Source: Paenibacillus alvei DSM 29
GTDB lineage: Bacteria; Bacillota; Bacilli; Paenibacillales; Paenibacillaceae
Assembly (NCBI RefSeq): GCF_000293805.1
Contig: NZ_AMBZ01000001.1
Coordinates: forward strand, 1,367,184 to 1,431,183
DNA length: 64,000 bases
Direction of reading: 5' to 3'
This document shows, piece after piece, positions 9,960 through 21,400 of this stretch. The notes beneath the pieces were generated by a model. That model saw only the letters and a list, made by a program, of their open reading frames with translations. It was not told where the DNA came from and ran no database searches. Position numbers and translations under genes: made by a program. Positions within the stretch are counted from its first letter, which is position 1. Each line of letters opens with the position of its first letter.

Positions 9960-11782
9960 GTGTACGCCACCTCCCTGCATTCGGCAGACTCGGTAAATTC
10001 CTGGTAGTACGACTGGGCGTATAGTCCCTTCCTCTCCAGCAATTGTTCATGAGTGCCCTTTTCCACAATATTTCCTTGTTCCATGACCCAAATTTCGTCG
10101 GCGTTTTGTACTGTAGAAAGCCGGTGGGCAATAACCATGGTCGTTCTATTCTTCATCAATACGCCCAGCGCTTCCTGAACCGCGCTTTCCGACTCCGGAT
10201 CAAGAGCCGACGTTGGCTCGTCCAGCAGCAGAACGGGAGCATCCTTCAGAAAAGCCCGGGCCATTGCAATGCGCTGGCGCTGCCCGCCGGACAAAAAGCC
10301 TCCGCGCTCTCCGACATACGTCTGGTATCCGCCCTCAAGCTGCATAATGAAGGAATGCGCCTGAGCGGCTTTGGCGGCTTCGATAATCTCGTCCATCGAC
10401 GCTTCTTCCCGCCCGTAGCCGATATTTTCGGCGATCGTGCCGCTAAACAAATATGAATCCTGGGTTACCACGGAAAAATGCGACCGAAGCTGCTCCGGAT
10501 CGGCGCCGTCGATCCGGCTGCCGAACACGCGGATCTCACCCTGATCCTCCGGAAGCGGATAAAATCCGCATACAAGCTTAATCACCGTGCTCTTCCCTCC
10601 GCCGCTCGCTCCGACAAGCGCGATCGTCTTCCCTTCCGGCACCGAGAAGCTAACATTCCGAAGGATCGGGGAGCTCTCCTCATACCCGAAGGTTACGTTC
10701 TGAAACTCGATGGGGGCGGTGCTCGCTTTCGGCAGCGAACGGCCATTTTCCGTTTCGGTCGGCTGCTCGACGATTTCGGAGACCCTTCTCAGGGCACCGG
10801 CCATTTCGAACGTCCGCGTGATGAGCTCGGGTATATGCTCCAGAGGCTCCAGACACAGATTCAGCAAGTACAGGAAGGCGATCAGCGCTCCCGCGCCTAG
10901 CTGCCCGTTGTAGATCAAATAGCTTCCGTAACTGACGGCAAAAATGATCGGGCTGATCATCAGCGTGGAAAGCAGGGGGTTGACCCAGGCTTCCCGCTTT
11001 TTCACAGCCAGCTTTTTTTGGGCCGTCAATTGCAGCATCACTTGGTAGGAGCGAGATAACATGCCGGATAGCAGGTAGCTTTTCACAATAGGCATACCCC
11101 CAAGCGTATCCTGGAGGTTAACGTTCATTCGGCCCATGTTTGCCTGGGCTTCCTCCGTCAACCGCTCCAACTGCTTGCCAATCCATTGGGAAACCAACAG
11201 CGCCACGGGAAACAACAGCAGGCTGGACAGCATCAGCTCCCATTGGAGGTAGATCAAATAAGCAAAACAGCCGATGAACAATAGCGGATGATAAAACCAC
11301 TGGGCAAGGTCCCGAATCATAAACTGCTGGATAAGCTGCAGGTCGTTGTTGATCCGCGACAACACGTCGCCCGAGTGCTGCTTTTCCAAATAGGAGACCG
11401 GGAGTTTGCCGATATGACGCATGACGTGGTTGCGGATATCCTGCACCGCAGAGGCGCTGCTTCGCTCCACACCGAAGCTCATGAAAAACTTCGCCGGTAC
11501 ACCGATCAAGATGACCACAAAGACCGTGTATACGATTTGCAGAACGAGTGGCCCTGCCCCCTTCTCGGCCTGGGTGGTCAGCTGCTCGATCAAACTTCCC
11601 GTCCATATCTCAATAACGGCGGCGGCAATTGCGGACAAGGTACCGACGATCATCCAGCCTTTGTGACGGCTTACATAGGACATCAGCCAGCGGAACGCTT
11701 TCCAGGTGGCGTAAGCGGTTTGGCGCTTGGAAGGCGCCGCTGTGCCTTGTTCTTGAACAAACGGCTGTCGGTCAGCTTCCAT
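9956..11782 (-). CDS. pmxC: ABC transporter, fused permease and ATPase
   Basis: Half-transporter of 608 residues. An N-terminal tail is followed by an ABC exporter membrane domain (about residues 30-340) and an ATPase domain with Walker A GASGGGKST, signature LSGGQRQR, Walker B VLLLDEPTSALD and IAHRLST. It probably pairs with PmxD as a heterodimer, because both genes lie in one operon with coupled translation and both ATPase sites look complete. The start overlaps the end of pmxB by 11 nt; an AGG-rich stretch upstream (GGAGG, 12 nt) is the best ribosome site. Role inferred from the polymyxin locus: export or self-protection. Confidence 0.93.
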   Translation of the reverse strand: MEADRQPFVQEQGTAAPSKRQTAYATWKAFRWLMSYVSRHKGWMIVGTLSAIAAAVIEIWTGSLIEQLTTQAEKGAGPLVLQIVYTVFVVILIGVPAKFFMSFGVERSSASAVQDIRNHVMRHIGKLPVSYLEKQHSGDVLSRINNDLQLIQQFMIRDLAQWFYHPLLFIGCFAYLIYLQWELMLSSLLLFPVALLVSQWIGKQLERLTEEAQANMGRMNVNLQDTLGGMPIVKSYLLSGMLSRSYQVMLQLTAQKKLAVKKREAWVNPLLSTLMISPIIFAVSYGSYLIYNGQLGAGALIAFLYLLNLCLEPLEHIPELITRTFEMAGALRRVSEIVEQPTETENGRSLPKASTAPIEFQNVTFGYEESSPILRNVSFSVPEGKTIALVGASGGGKSTVIKLVCGFYPLPEDQGEIRVFGSRIDGADPEQLRSHFSVVTQDSYLFSGTIAENIGYGREEASMDEIIEAAKAAQAHSFIMQLEGGYQTYVGERGGFLSGGQRQRIAMARAFLKDAPVLLLDEPTSALDPESESAVQEALGVLMKNRTTMVIAHRLSTVQNADEIWVMEQGNIVEKGTHEQLLERKGLYAQSYYQEFTESAECREVAYT

Positions 11783-14700
11783 GCAGTACCCCGGCCTCCG
11801 CTTCGATCTGCCGCTTGACTTGCTCTAAGATATCCCGGATGACAACGGCCGTTTCGTCCACGCGCGCGAGTTCCAGCAATTCCTCGTGCGCGCCCTCCAG
11901 CCGGTAATCGGCGTAAGCTTGCGTCGTTGCCCCCCGCCAGGATGGCAATTGGTGCTCCAAGCGGAACGCTTCGCTGTCCTTCGCAATCAGTTCGTAAATC
12001 CGGGCCGGGATCGTGCCGGAGTTAATAAGCTGCGCTTCGTACGCCAAAGTCGCTTTGACCTTCTGATGAACCCGCTCCCGCACAAGCGGGTTGCTCATTA
12101 ATTCCTTCTCTTCTTCGTCGAAATCGGCAAGCATTTCTTCAAGCTCTTTCTCTGACGTTTCGGATGGCGTCAGCATGTCCTTAATCCACGAGTCCACCAT
12201 GAGTACGTCCGTTACGGAATACCCTCTTTTCTCCATCGTTTTGGCTACCTCGAAAGTCAGGTTGCCCCCGAAGCAGTAGCCGAGCAGCACGTAAGGTCCT
12301 TCGGGCTGGATGCGGACGATCTCGTCCACATAACGGTTCAGCATGGTCTCGTAATCAGCGGCATCGTCGATAAAATCAATGCCGTAAAGCACGAATCGGC
12401 CGTCGAGCCTGCTTGCGAGCTCCCGGTAACCGATGCCGAAGCCGCTGCCCGGAGGAAAGCAGAACACGTTCAGATCTCCCGCTTTATTCAGCTTAATGAA
12501 GGAGTCTCCCCCTTTATCCAGGCCCAGATCCCCCTCTCCGAAAGCCATGGCTTCAACGGTTACATGATGGAATTGGCGGTTCAGCGGTATCTCAATGCCC
12601 GTTTCATCGTAAACGGCTTGAACGAGCCTCATCAGACTTAACGAATTGCCGCCCAACTCAAAAAAGTTATCCTTTACGCCGACCTGCGGAACACCAAGCG
12701 TATCCTGCCAGACGCGGGCGATCTTCATTTCGAGCAGCGTTCTCGGCGCAACATATTCCGCTCCTCTGCCCGCGGCTTCCTCCGGCGCGGGCAGCGCTTT
12801 GCGGTCGATTTTCCCGTTGGGGGTCAGCGGCATCCGCGAAAGCTGCACGAGGTGCGAAGGAATCATATACCCTGGAAGCTGCTTGGCGAGCTCCTCCTTG
12901 AGTTCATACGCCGCCAGCCTCGTTTCCGCGACGTAGTAAGCGACAAGCTGCTTTTGACCGTTCGCGTCGTCACGGTCGAGCACCTTGGCTTCTTGCACGG
13001 CGGCGATCTTCAGCAGCTGCGTCTCGATTTCGTCCAGTTCGATCCGGTACCCGCGGATTTTCACTTGGTGGTCAATCCGGCCCAGGTATTCAATGTTGCC
13101 GTCCGGCAGCCAAGCCGCCAAGTCGCCCGAGCGGTACAGCTTCTCCCCCTCCGCAAACGGGGAATCGACGAACTTCTCCGCCGTCAGATCCGGACGGTTC
13201 AGGTATCCTCTCGCAAGGCCTTCCCCGGCCACGTACATTTCGCCTGCTACGCCGATCGGCACTGGGCGGCGGTTTTCATCCAGGACGTACACCCTCAGCG
13301 TCGGGATCGGCTTGCCGATATTGCTCTTCGCCGCCTCCATTTCGACCCACGTAATTTCCTTATACGTCACGTGAACCGTCGTCTCGGTAATGCCGTACAT
13401 ATTGATCAGCTTCGTCTCCGGGTACTTCGTCTTGAAGCCCTTGAGCAGCAGCGGACTCAGCGCTTCGCCCCCGAAGATGACGTTGCGAATCCGCAGATCG
13501 TACGGATGGTCCGCCAAGACCTTACGCAGCAGCTGGTAGAAGTACGTTGGCGTCTGGTTCAAAATCGTGACCTGTTCGCGGCCCAGCAGCGCCAGGAAAT
13601 CAGCCGGATTTTTCGCCGTGAGCGGCGGTACGATAACCAGCGTGCCTCCGTACAGCAGCGCTCCGTACATTTCCCAGACGGAGAAATCGAAGCAGAACGA
13701 GTGGAACAGCGTCCACGTGTCGGACGGCCCGAAGTTGAACAGGTTCTTGTCGTTGAACAAAAGGCGCACGACGTTCTTATGCTCGATCAGCGTTCCTTTC
13801 GGTCTGCCGGTCGTTCCCGACGTGTAGATGACATAAGCCAGGTTGCTCGGCCCGGAAATCGGCTCCAGGTTCGAAGCGTCCAGCGCACCTTCGGAGTCCG
13901 TACCTCTGTCGCCCCAAACGAAATCATCCAATTCGAGGCGCGTTCCTGCGAAGTCGGTCTTCTCGTGCAGATGCTTTTGAATCAGCAATAACGGCGCGCC
14001 CGAATCCTCAATCATGAAGCGGATGCGCTCCTCCGGGTAGTCGGGATCAACAGGCACGTAGGCTCCGCCCGCTTTAAGAATCGCCAGAATGCCGATGACC
14101 ATATCGAGCGAGCGTTCAGCCAGAATCGCTACCAGTTGATCCGCTTCTACTCCCGTCTCCCGCAGCTTCCGCGCAAGGCGGTTGGATCGCTCGTTCAGCT
14201 CACGGTAGGTCAACTGCCGCTCGTTCATGACGGCGGCCACGTTGTCCGGGTAAAGCTCCGCCTGCTCTTCGAACAAGCCATGAATCGTTTTCCCCCGCTC
14301 GAACCCGGTTTCGGTGTCATTAAATCGCTTCAGCAGCTTCTCCCTCTCGTCTGGGGACAGCACATCGGCTTGTCCAAGCTCCAGATCCGGCTGAAATAAA
14401 AGCAAGGACAGTAGCCGAACAAGATGGTCGGCCGCCTGTTCCACAAATGCCCGCTCGTACCGCTGCCCGTCAAAGCTTATTTCCAGCTCGATGGAGTGGT
14501 TTTGGCGATCGAAGCGAAAAACCGTATCGGCCGCCACCCGGTTACCCAGCGGTACCGGATGAATCGGGGCGAAAGATGCGACGGTGTTGACGACCGAGAG
14601 GCCGTCCACCGTATAGTCCAGATGGAGCGGCTCCACCATTTTTGGAAAAGGCAGATGCTGATGCTCCAGCGCCTCGCCGATGGAAGCTTTGATGCCCCCG

Positions 14701-15080
14701 AGCAGCGTTTTCAGCGTAGTCTGATGGCTTACGGACGTCTTGATCACCAAGATGTCATGCGGCGGCGGAGTCCCGTCGGGGTCTGCGCTATAAGAAGGCA
14801 TGCCGACCAGCACTTGGTTCTGCCCGGTATATTTGAAAAGCAGGCTTTTTACTCCTGCCAAAACAATCATGTACAAAGCCAAATCCGAACCGTTGGCGAG
14901 GCGAATGATTCTCTCCGAGAGTTCGCTCGGCAGAGTACGGTGAAGCAAGCCCGGTTCGGCCGCAGCTTCCCCGTCGGCGGATAATTTGGAGGATTGACTG
15001 TAGGGAAGGAAGCTCAGGCTGTCATCAGCGTCAAACTTGCCGCTCCAGTACCGTTCTTCCTTTTCAAATAAAGATTTCAT
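11772..15080 (-). CDS. pmxB: Polymyxin-type NRPS, terminal module with thioesterase
   Basis: Synthetase of 1,102 residues adding the last residue and releasing the product. The first 250 residues look like only the C-terminal lobe of a condensation domain, without HHxxxDG; the complete condensation domain sits at the end of PmxA. Then adenylation (14,270-12,850) with pocket DFWNIGMVHK (Thr, position 10 of polymyxin), a carrier (LGGNSLSL near 12,650) and a thioesterase (12,470-11,780). The thioesterase nucleophile motif reads GYCFGG, so Cys replaces the usual Ser (codon TGC at 12,275-12,273); a candidate Asp (VDSW) and His (GAHEELL) follow. In polymyxin this domain closes the ring onto the side chain of Dab4. 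Start ATG has a strong site, GGGGAGGT, 5 nt upstream. Confidence 0.95.
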   Translation of the reverse strand: MKSLFEKEERYWSGKFDADDSLSFLPYSQSSKLSADGEAAAEPGLLHRTLPSELSERIIRLANGSDLALYMIVLAGVKSLLFKYTGQNQVLVGMPSYSADPDGTPPPHDILVIKTSVSHQTTLKTLLGGIKASIGEALEHQHLPFPKMVEPLHLDYTVDGLSVVNTVASFAPIHPVPLGNRVAADTVFRFDRQNHSIELEISFDGQRYERAFVEQAADHLVRLLSLLLFQPDLELGQADVLSPDEREKLLKRFNDTETGFERGKTIHGLFEEQAELYPDNVAAVMNERQLTYRELNERSNRLARKLRETGVEADQLVAILAERSLDMVIGILAILKAGGAYVPVDPDYPEERIRFMIEDSGAPLLLIQKHLHEKTDFAGTRLELDDFVWGDRGTDSEGALDASNLEPISGPSNLAYVIYTSGTTGRPKGTLIEHKNVVRLLFNDKNLFNFGPSDTWTLFHSFCFDFSVWEMYGALLYGGTLVIVPPLTAKNPADFLALLGREQVTILNQTPTYFYQLLRKVLADHPYDLRIRNVIFGGEALSPLLLKGFKTKYPETKLINMYGITETTVHVTYKEITWVEMEAAKSNIGKPIPTLRVYVLDENRRPVPIGVAGEMYVAGEGLARGYLNRPDLTAEKFVDSPFAEGEKLYRSGDLAAWLPDGNIEYLGRIDHQVKIRGYRIELDEIETQLLKIAAVQEAKVLDRDDANGQKQLVAYYVAETRLAAYELKEELAKQLPGYMIPSHLVQLSRMPLTPNGKIDRKALPAPEEAAGRGAEYVAPRTLLEMKIARVWQDTLGVPQVGVKDNFFELGGNSLSLMRLVQAVYDETGIEIPLNRQFHHVTVEAMAFGEGDLGLDKGGDSFIKLNKAGDLNVFCFPPGSGFGIGYRELASRLDGRFVLYGIDFIDDAADYETMLNRYVDEIVRIQPEGPYVLLGYCFGGNLTFEVAKTMEKRGYSVTDVLMVDSWIKDMLTPSETSEKELEEMLADFDEEEKELMSNPLVRERVHQKVKATLAYEAQLINSGTIPARIYELIAKDSEAFRLEHQLPSWRGATTQAYADYRLEGAHEELLELARVDETAVVIRDILEQVKRQIEAEAGVLHGS

Positions 15081-15231
15081 CCGTACCTCCCCTAAAAATG
15101 AAGTAACCCCTTGCCCCGGCGCAGGTCCGAAAAAGCTTGCTTTCGGCCTGCGCGTTTACGGGCTTGGATGTTGTTCGCCGTCTTCCTTGGGATGCGCGCC
15201 GCTTTCTCTTGACGGCGGAGGCGCGCTTATA

Positions 15232-15491
15232 GAGGTTGTTCAAAAAGGTCCGCTTTTGATCACGAAGTAAATCATGAAGTGGACTCGGCATCGAATCTTG
15301 AATTCAGCCGGGCCTAAGCAGATGCTTACGAAGTATGTTTCCTGCGGAAACATCTCAGGTGCTCATGTATCCAAAACGTACGCTCCGCTCCTCAGGCCCT
15401 AGCTTCATCCAACTGAAGCGTTTTGAAAAAACGCACATCGGTAGCATAAGCTTCGGTGCTGAAAACCGACCTTTTTGAACACGCACTTATA
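15232..15491. repeat. Short MITE-like repeat, copy 2
   Basis: Longer relative of the repeat at 8,016-8,200, in the 414-nt gap between pmxA and pmxB. Ends: GAGGTTGTTCAAAAAGGTC on the left, and AAGTGCGTGTTCAAAAAGGTC when the right end is read on the other strand; TTATA flanks both sides and could be a target duplication. Blocks shared with copy 1 are interrupted by an extra 70-80 nt. The rest of the gap, 15,081-15,231, contains a GC-rich inverted repeat (GCGCGCC with GGCGCGC) but no gene. Confidence 0.7.
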
Positions 15492-15494
15492 GGA

Positions 15495-18400
15495 TTAGAA
15501 GGCAAATTCGATCGTATCGACGGCACTTTTTGCGCCTGCCGACGGTTTTTGATATTCAATCCGGCTTAGCTCGAGTTGCGGATTTTCCACAATTTGTGAC
15601 AGTACCCGCAGGTAATCCTCGGTCAAGGTACGGATCGTCGCTTCTTTGAACAGCTTAGTGGCGTAGAAGAAGCCCCCGCTCAGCGCCCCGTTGTTTTCAT
15701 ACATAAACAGCGTCAGATCGAACTTCGCTTCTTCCAAATTGTCAAGCTCGTAAGTCTTTAGGCTGATCCCTTCCAGCTCGACGTCTCGTTCTTCGATATT
15801 TTGCAAGTCGAAAACGGCATCGAACAGCGGGAAGCGGCCCGGCTCCCGCTTCACATTCAAACGTTCCACGAGCTCCTCGAATGGATAATCCTGGTTCTCG
15901 AAAGCACCCAAAGCCGTTTCCTTCACTTCTTCCAGGTAGGACAAAAACGTTTTGTCGCCCGACGGATGATTGCGGAGCGCCAGTGTATTGACAAACATTC
16001 CGATGACCGGTTCCAAATCGGCGTTCGTTCTTCCCGCCACCGGGGTGCCCACGACCAAGTCCTCCTGCCCGCTGTATTTGGACAGCAGCACGGTATAAGC
16101 CGCAAGCAGCACCATGAACAGCGTGCTTTCACGCTCGGCCGCCAATTCACGCAGCCGCGTAGAGAGAGAAGCTTCGACGTCAAACTCCAGATGTGCACCT
16201 TCGTAGCTGCGAGCCGCAGACCGTTTGTAGTCCATCGGCAGGTTCGCCGTCGGCAGCTCGCCTTTGAAGGTTTGCAGCCAGTACGCTTCCTGCCGCCCGA
16301 TCCGTTCTCGGTGGGCCTTCGACAGCTGCCAAACGACATAATCCTTGTATTGAATGCGCAGTGACGGCAGCTCTTCCCCGGCGTAGAAACTCGAGAACTC
16401 ATCGATCACAATCGCCATTGATACGCCGTCGGACACCATATGGTGCATGTCGAAAATGAGAATATACAGGTTCGGCTCCAGCTCGATGACCCCGGCGCGC
16501 AGCAGCGGCGGCTTGCCGAGATCAAATGGACGAACGAAGCTGCGGACGATCTGCTCGATTTGAGCCGCATCCTCTTTATCCGCTTGATGATGCTCGACAG
16601 CAAAATCGACCTGCGGGTAAATCCGCTGAACCGCTTTGCCCTTCACGATTTCAAAACCGGTGCGCAGCGATTCATGCCGTGTTATCAATTTCCGCAAGGC
16701 GACTTCCAACCGGTCTAAATCAAGCTCGCCTTCCACCTGCACCAGTTCCGGCATGTTGTAAAGCTGATCCGCTCCATCCAGCGTGTGCTGAATGAACAGC
16801 CGTTTCTGCGCGGAGGACAGAGGGTAGTACTCTCTCTCCTCCGCTTGAGGAATGGCCTCGTGCTCCTGCCGTTCCATCCGGGCGATCGCCTTGGCCATTG
16901 CCGCAATCGTCGAGTGACGGAATACGTCGCGCAGCGGCAGATTGACGTTTAATTCCTTAAATACCTTGCCCGCCAGCGTTGTCGCCCGCAGGGAGTGGCC
17001 GCCGATGTCGAAGAAGTTGTCATGAACGCCAATCTCCTTCGCAAGCCCCAGCACCTCCTGCCAAATCGCCGCCAGCTTCGTTTCCAGCTCATTGCGCGGT
17101 GCGACGTACTCCGTTCCGCTTCCCGCTTCTCCTTCCGGCGCTGGCAGCGCCTTCCGGTCAATCTTTCCGTTCGGCGTCAGAGGCAGGCGCTCCAGCTCCA
17201 CGAAGTACGACGGGATCATGTAGCCCGGCAGCTCCTGCGCCAGCGCGCTGCGCAAATCGTTCACCGCCAGCTCCGCTCCGGTATCCGGCGTGTAATACGC
17301 GCATAGCGCCTTCTGCCCGTTTGCGTCACTTCGAACCAGCACCACCGCTTCGCGCACGCCTTCCACCCGCAGCAGCTGCGACTCGATTTCGCCCGTCTCA
17401 ATCCGATAGCCCCGGATTTTCGCCTGGTTGTCGATCCGGCCGATGAAGTCCACGTTCCCGTCCTCCATCCACCGCGCCAAGTCTCCCGTGCGGTACAGCC
17501 GCTCGCCCGCGGCGAACGGGCTGTCTACAAACTTCTCTTCTGTCAGCTCCGGACGGTTCAAGTACCCGCGCGCCACGCCGACTCCGCCGATGACCAGCTC
17601 ACCCAGCACCCCGACCGGCACCGGGGTCAGATTCGCGTCCACGATGTAGAATTTCGCATTCAGCCACGCTTTTCCGATCGGCACATGGCCTGTCTGCGGC
17701 AGCTTCGCCAGCGGCTCGTCGTAGAAGCTGGAGTCGATCGCCGCTTCCGTCACGCCGTAGGCGTTGATGATCCGGAACAACGAGCCGAAGCGTTCCTGCA
17801 AGGTCCGGTAATCCGCCACGCTGCAGCTGTCCGAGCTCGTGATCAACAGCTCCATCCCGCTCATATCCAGCCCCTGCTCGTGCACATACTCCATGAACGG
17901 CACGATCAGCGCCGGCGTCGATTCGAAAATGGTGACCCGCTCCCGCTCCATCCAGTGGTGCAGACGAGACGGATCGATCCGGTCGTCCTTCGGCACAATC
18001 ACCATCGTGCCTCCGTTATACAGCGTCCGCGCGATATCTCCCACGAACACGTCAAACGAAAAGCTTGCGAGCTGCAGCAGGCGCACCGGGAACTGATCCA
18101 ACCGGTATTCCCGCCGGTAGCCCGCCGCCGTGTTCACCAGGCTGCGGTGCTCGATCATGACGCCCTTCGGCTTGCCCGTCGTTCCCGACGTATAGATCAC
18201 ATACGCCAGATCCTCCGGACGGGCATCATGGAAGCTGCCCATGTCAACATTCGCATGGCTCTCATCGCCGTCATCCACAGCATCCGTCAGCTTGCCGGAG
18301 ACCATGCCGGAACCAATCGGCGCATTCGCCCGCTCCTCGCTGTACGACGCTTCGTCGTCGAGGTACAGCACCGCCGCCAGCGCCAGCTCCTCTTCGCCGA

Positions 18401-21400
18401 GCCAGGCTTCGGCGCGTTCTCGCAGCGCCGTTTGCGTCAACAGTACCTTCGCTCCGCTGTCTTCGAGCATGAAGCGCACGCGGTCCGCCGGATAATCCGG
18501 GTCGAGCGGCACATACGCCCCGCCCGCTTTCCAGACGGCCAGCACGGCCACCAGCAAGTCCACCGAACGCTCGGCGAGAATGCCGACGATCGTCTCCCGG
18601 CCGATGCCGCTTGCGCGCAGCGTGGCCGCCAAGCGGTTCGCCCGTTCGTTCAGCTCCGCATACGTCAGCCGGTCGTTCTCGTACACGACGGCCTCCGCTT
18701 CCGGCGTGCGCTCCGCCTGTTCCTCGAACAGCCGGTGGAACGCCGCCGCAGGAGCCGCTTCCGGCTGCGCCGGGTGAAACGCGTCGAGAATTTGGTCTTT
18801 TTCCTCTGCCGTCAACAAGTTCAGCTCGGCAATCTTCGCATCCGGACGGCTTACGATCGCTACGAGCAGCTGCTCGTAATGTTTCGCCAGCCGTTCGATC
18901 GTCTCCCTTTTGTAAAGAGACGTCGCATATTCGAAGCTGTAATCCAAGCCGCCGTTCTCCTCGCCCACATCCAAGCTGATATCAAACTTTGCGGTATCCA
19001 GTGCGCTCGGATAAGGAATCAGGCGAAGCCCTTCCAGCTCAAATTCCTCGTCCTCCGTATTCTGCATCGTAAACAGCGTGTCGAAGAGCGGATTGCGGCT
19101 TAAATCACGGGTGACTTGCACCTTGTCCACCAATTCTTCGAACGGATAGTTTTGATGCTCGAAGGCGTGGAGGGTCGTTTCTTTGACTTCGTTCAGGTAT
19201 GACAGGAATGTCTTCTCCGAAGCCGGATAACTGCGGATTGCCAGCGTGTTTAAGAACATCCCGATTAACGGCTGCACATCTCCATGATTCCTTCCGGCAA
19301 TCGGCGTACCAACGATCACATCTTCCTGACCTGAATATTTATGCAGAAGGACGTTATATGCCGCAAGCAGCACCATAAACAGCGTCGTGCCCGTTTCCGA
19401 GGCCAGTTGCCTTAGGCCGTCAGTTTTCGAAGCGTCGAAGAAAAACTCCAGCGTTTGGCCTTCGTAGCTCTGTACGGCCGGACGCGGATAGTCGGTTGGC
19501 ATTTCCAGCACCGGAAGCTCGCCTTGGAACATGTTCAGCCAGTACGCCTCCTGAAGCTGAAGCCGTTCTTTCTGCTCCTGCGAATGCTGCCAAACGGTGT
19601 AGTCTTTGTACTGAATGCGCAGAGGCTCCAATTGCTCGCCGCCGTATAAGCGGACGAATTCTTCAACAAAGATTTCCATGGAGACACCGTCGGAAATAAT
19701 ATGATGCATGTCGTACATTAGAATATGGCGTTCCGGAGCCAGCTCGACAAGGCCTACCCTCAGCAGCGGAGGCTTCGCCAAGTCAAACGGACGGACAAAA
19801 CGGCGAACCGTCTCTTCGGCCTCTTGCTCATCTACTCGATAGAACTCCACGGCAAAATTCAAGTCCTGGTAAACCCGCTGCGATGCTTCGCCATCCACCA
19901 TTTCGAATCCGGTTCGCAGCATTTCATGCCGCGCCATGAGCTTACGGAACGCTTCTTCGAACCTTGCCCGGTCCAAAGCCCCCTCCAGCAGCATCGCCTC
20001 CGGCATGTTGTAGCTAAGCTCCGCGTCTTCCAGTTGATTCAGGATAAAGAGACGTTTTTGAGCAAAAGATTGCGGGTACACCTCCCGGTCATCCGCCACC
20101 GGAATGGCAACGAATGTCTGCTCATCCAGCCGGGAAATGGCGGCCGCCATGCTCTCGATCGTGGAATGGCGGAACACGTCGCGCAGCGGCAGATCCACGC
20201 TCAGTTCCTTGTGCAACTTGCTGACCAGCGTCGTCGCCCGCAGGGAGTGGCCGCCGATGTCGAAGAAGTTGTCGTGAACGCCAATCTCCTTCGCAAGCCC
20301 CAGCACCTCCTGCCAAATCGCCGCCAGCTTCGTTTCCAGCTCATTGCGCGGTGCGACGTACTCCGTTCCGCTTCCCGCTTCTCCTTCCGGCGCTGGCAGC
20401 GCTTTCCGGTCAATCTTTCCGTTCGGCGTCAGAGGCAGGCGCTCCAGCTCCACGAAGTACGACGGGATCATGTACCCTGGCAGCTCCTGCGCCAGCACGC
20501 TGCGCAGAACATTCACTGCCAACTCCGCTCCGGTATCCGGCGTGTAATACGCGCATAACGCCTTCTGCCCGTTTGCGTCACTTCGAACCAGCACCACCGC
20601 TTCGCGCACGCCTTCCACCCGCAGCAGCTGCGACTCGATCTCGCCCGTCTCAATCCGGTAGCCCCGGATTTTCGCCTGATTGTCGATCCGGCCGATGAAG
20701 TCCACGTTCCCGTCCTCCATCCACCGCGCCAAGTCTCCCGTGCGGTACAGCCGCTCGCCCGCGGCGAACGGGCTGTCTATGAACTTCTCTTCCGTCAGTT
20801 CCGGACGGTTCAAGTATCCTCGCGCCACGCCGACTCCGCCGATGACCAGTTCACCCAGCACCCCGACCGGCACCGGGTTCAGATGCGCGTCCACGATGTA
20901 GAATTTCGCATTCAGCCACGCTTTGCCGATCGGCACATGGCCTGTCTGCGGCAGCTTCGTCTGCTCCTCGTCGTAGAAGCTGGAGTCGATCGCCGCTTCC
21001 GTCACGCCATAAGCATTGATGATCCGGAACAACGAGCCGAAGCGTTCCTGCAAAGTCCGGTAATCCGCCACGCTGCAGCTGTCCGAGCTCGTGATCAACA
21101 GCTCCATCCCGCTCATATCCAGCCGCTGCTCGTGCACGTACTCCATGAACGGCACGATCAGCGCCGGCGTCGATTCGAAGATCGTCACTTGCTGCTGGCT
21201 GATCCAGTAGTGCAGACGAGACGGATCGATCCGGTCATCCTTCGGCACAATCACCATCGTGCCTCCGTTATACAGCGTCCGCGCGATATCTCCCACGAAC
21301 ACGTCAAACGAAAAGCTTGCGAGCTGCAGCAGTCGCACCGGGAACTGATCCAACCGGTATTCCCGCCGGTAGCCCGCCGCCGTGTTCACCAGGCTGCGGT

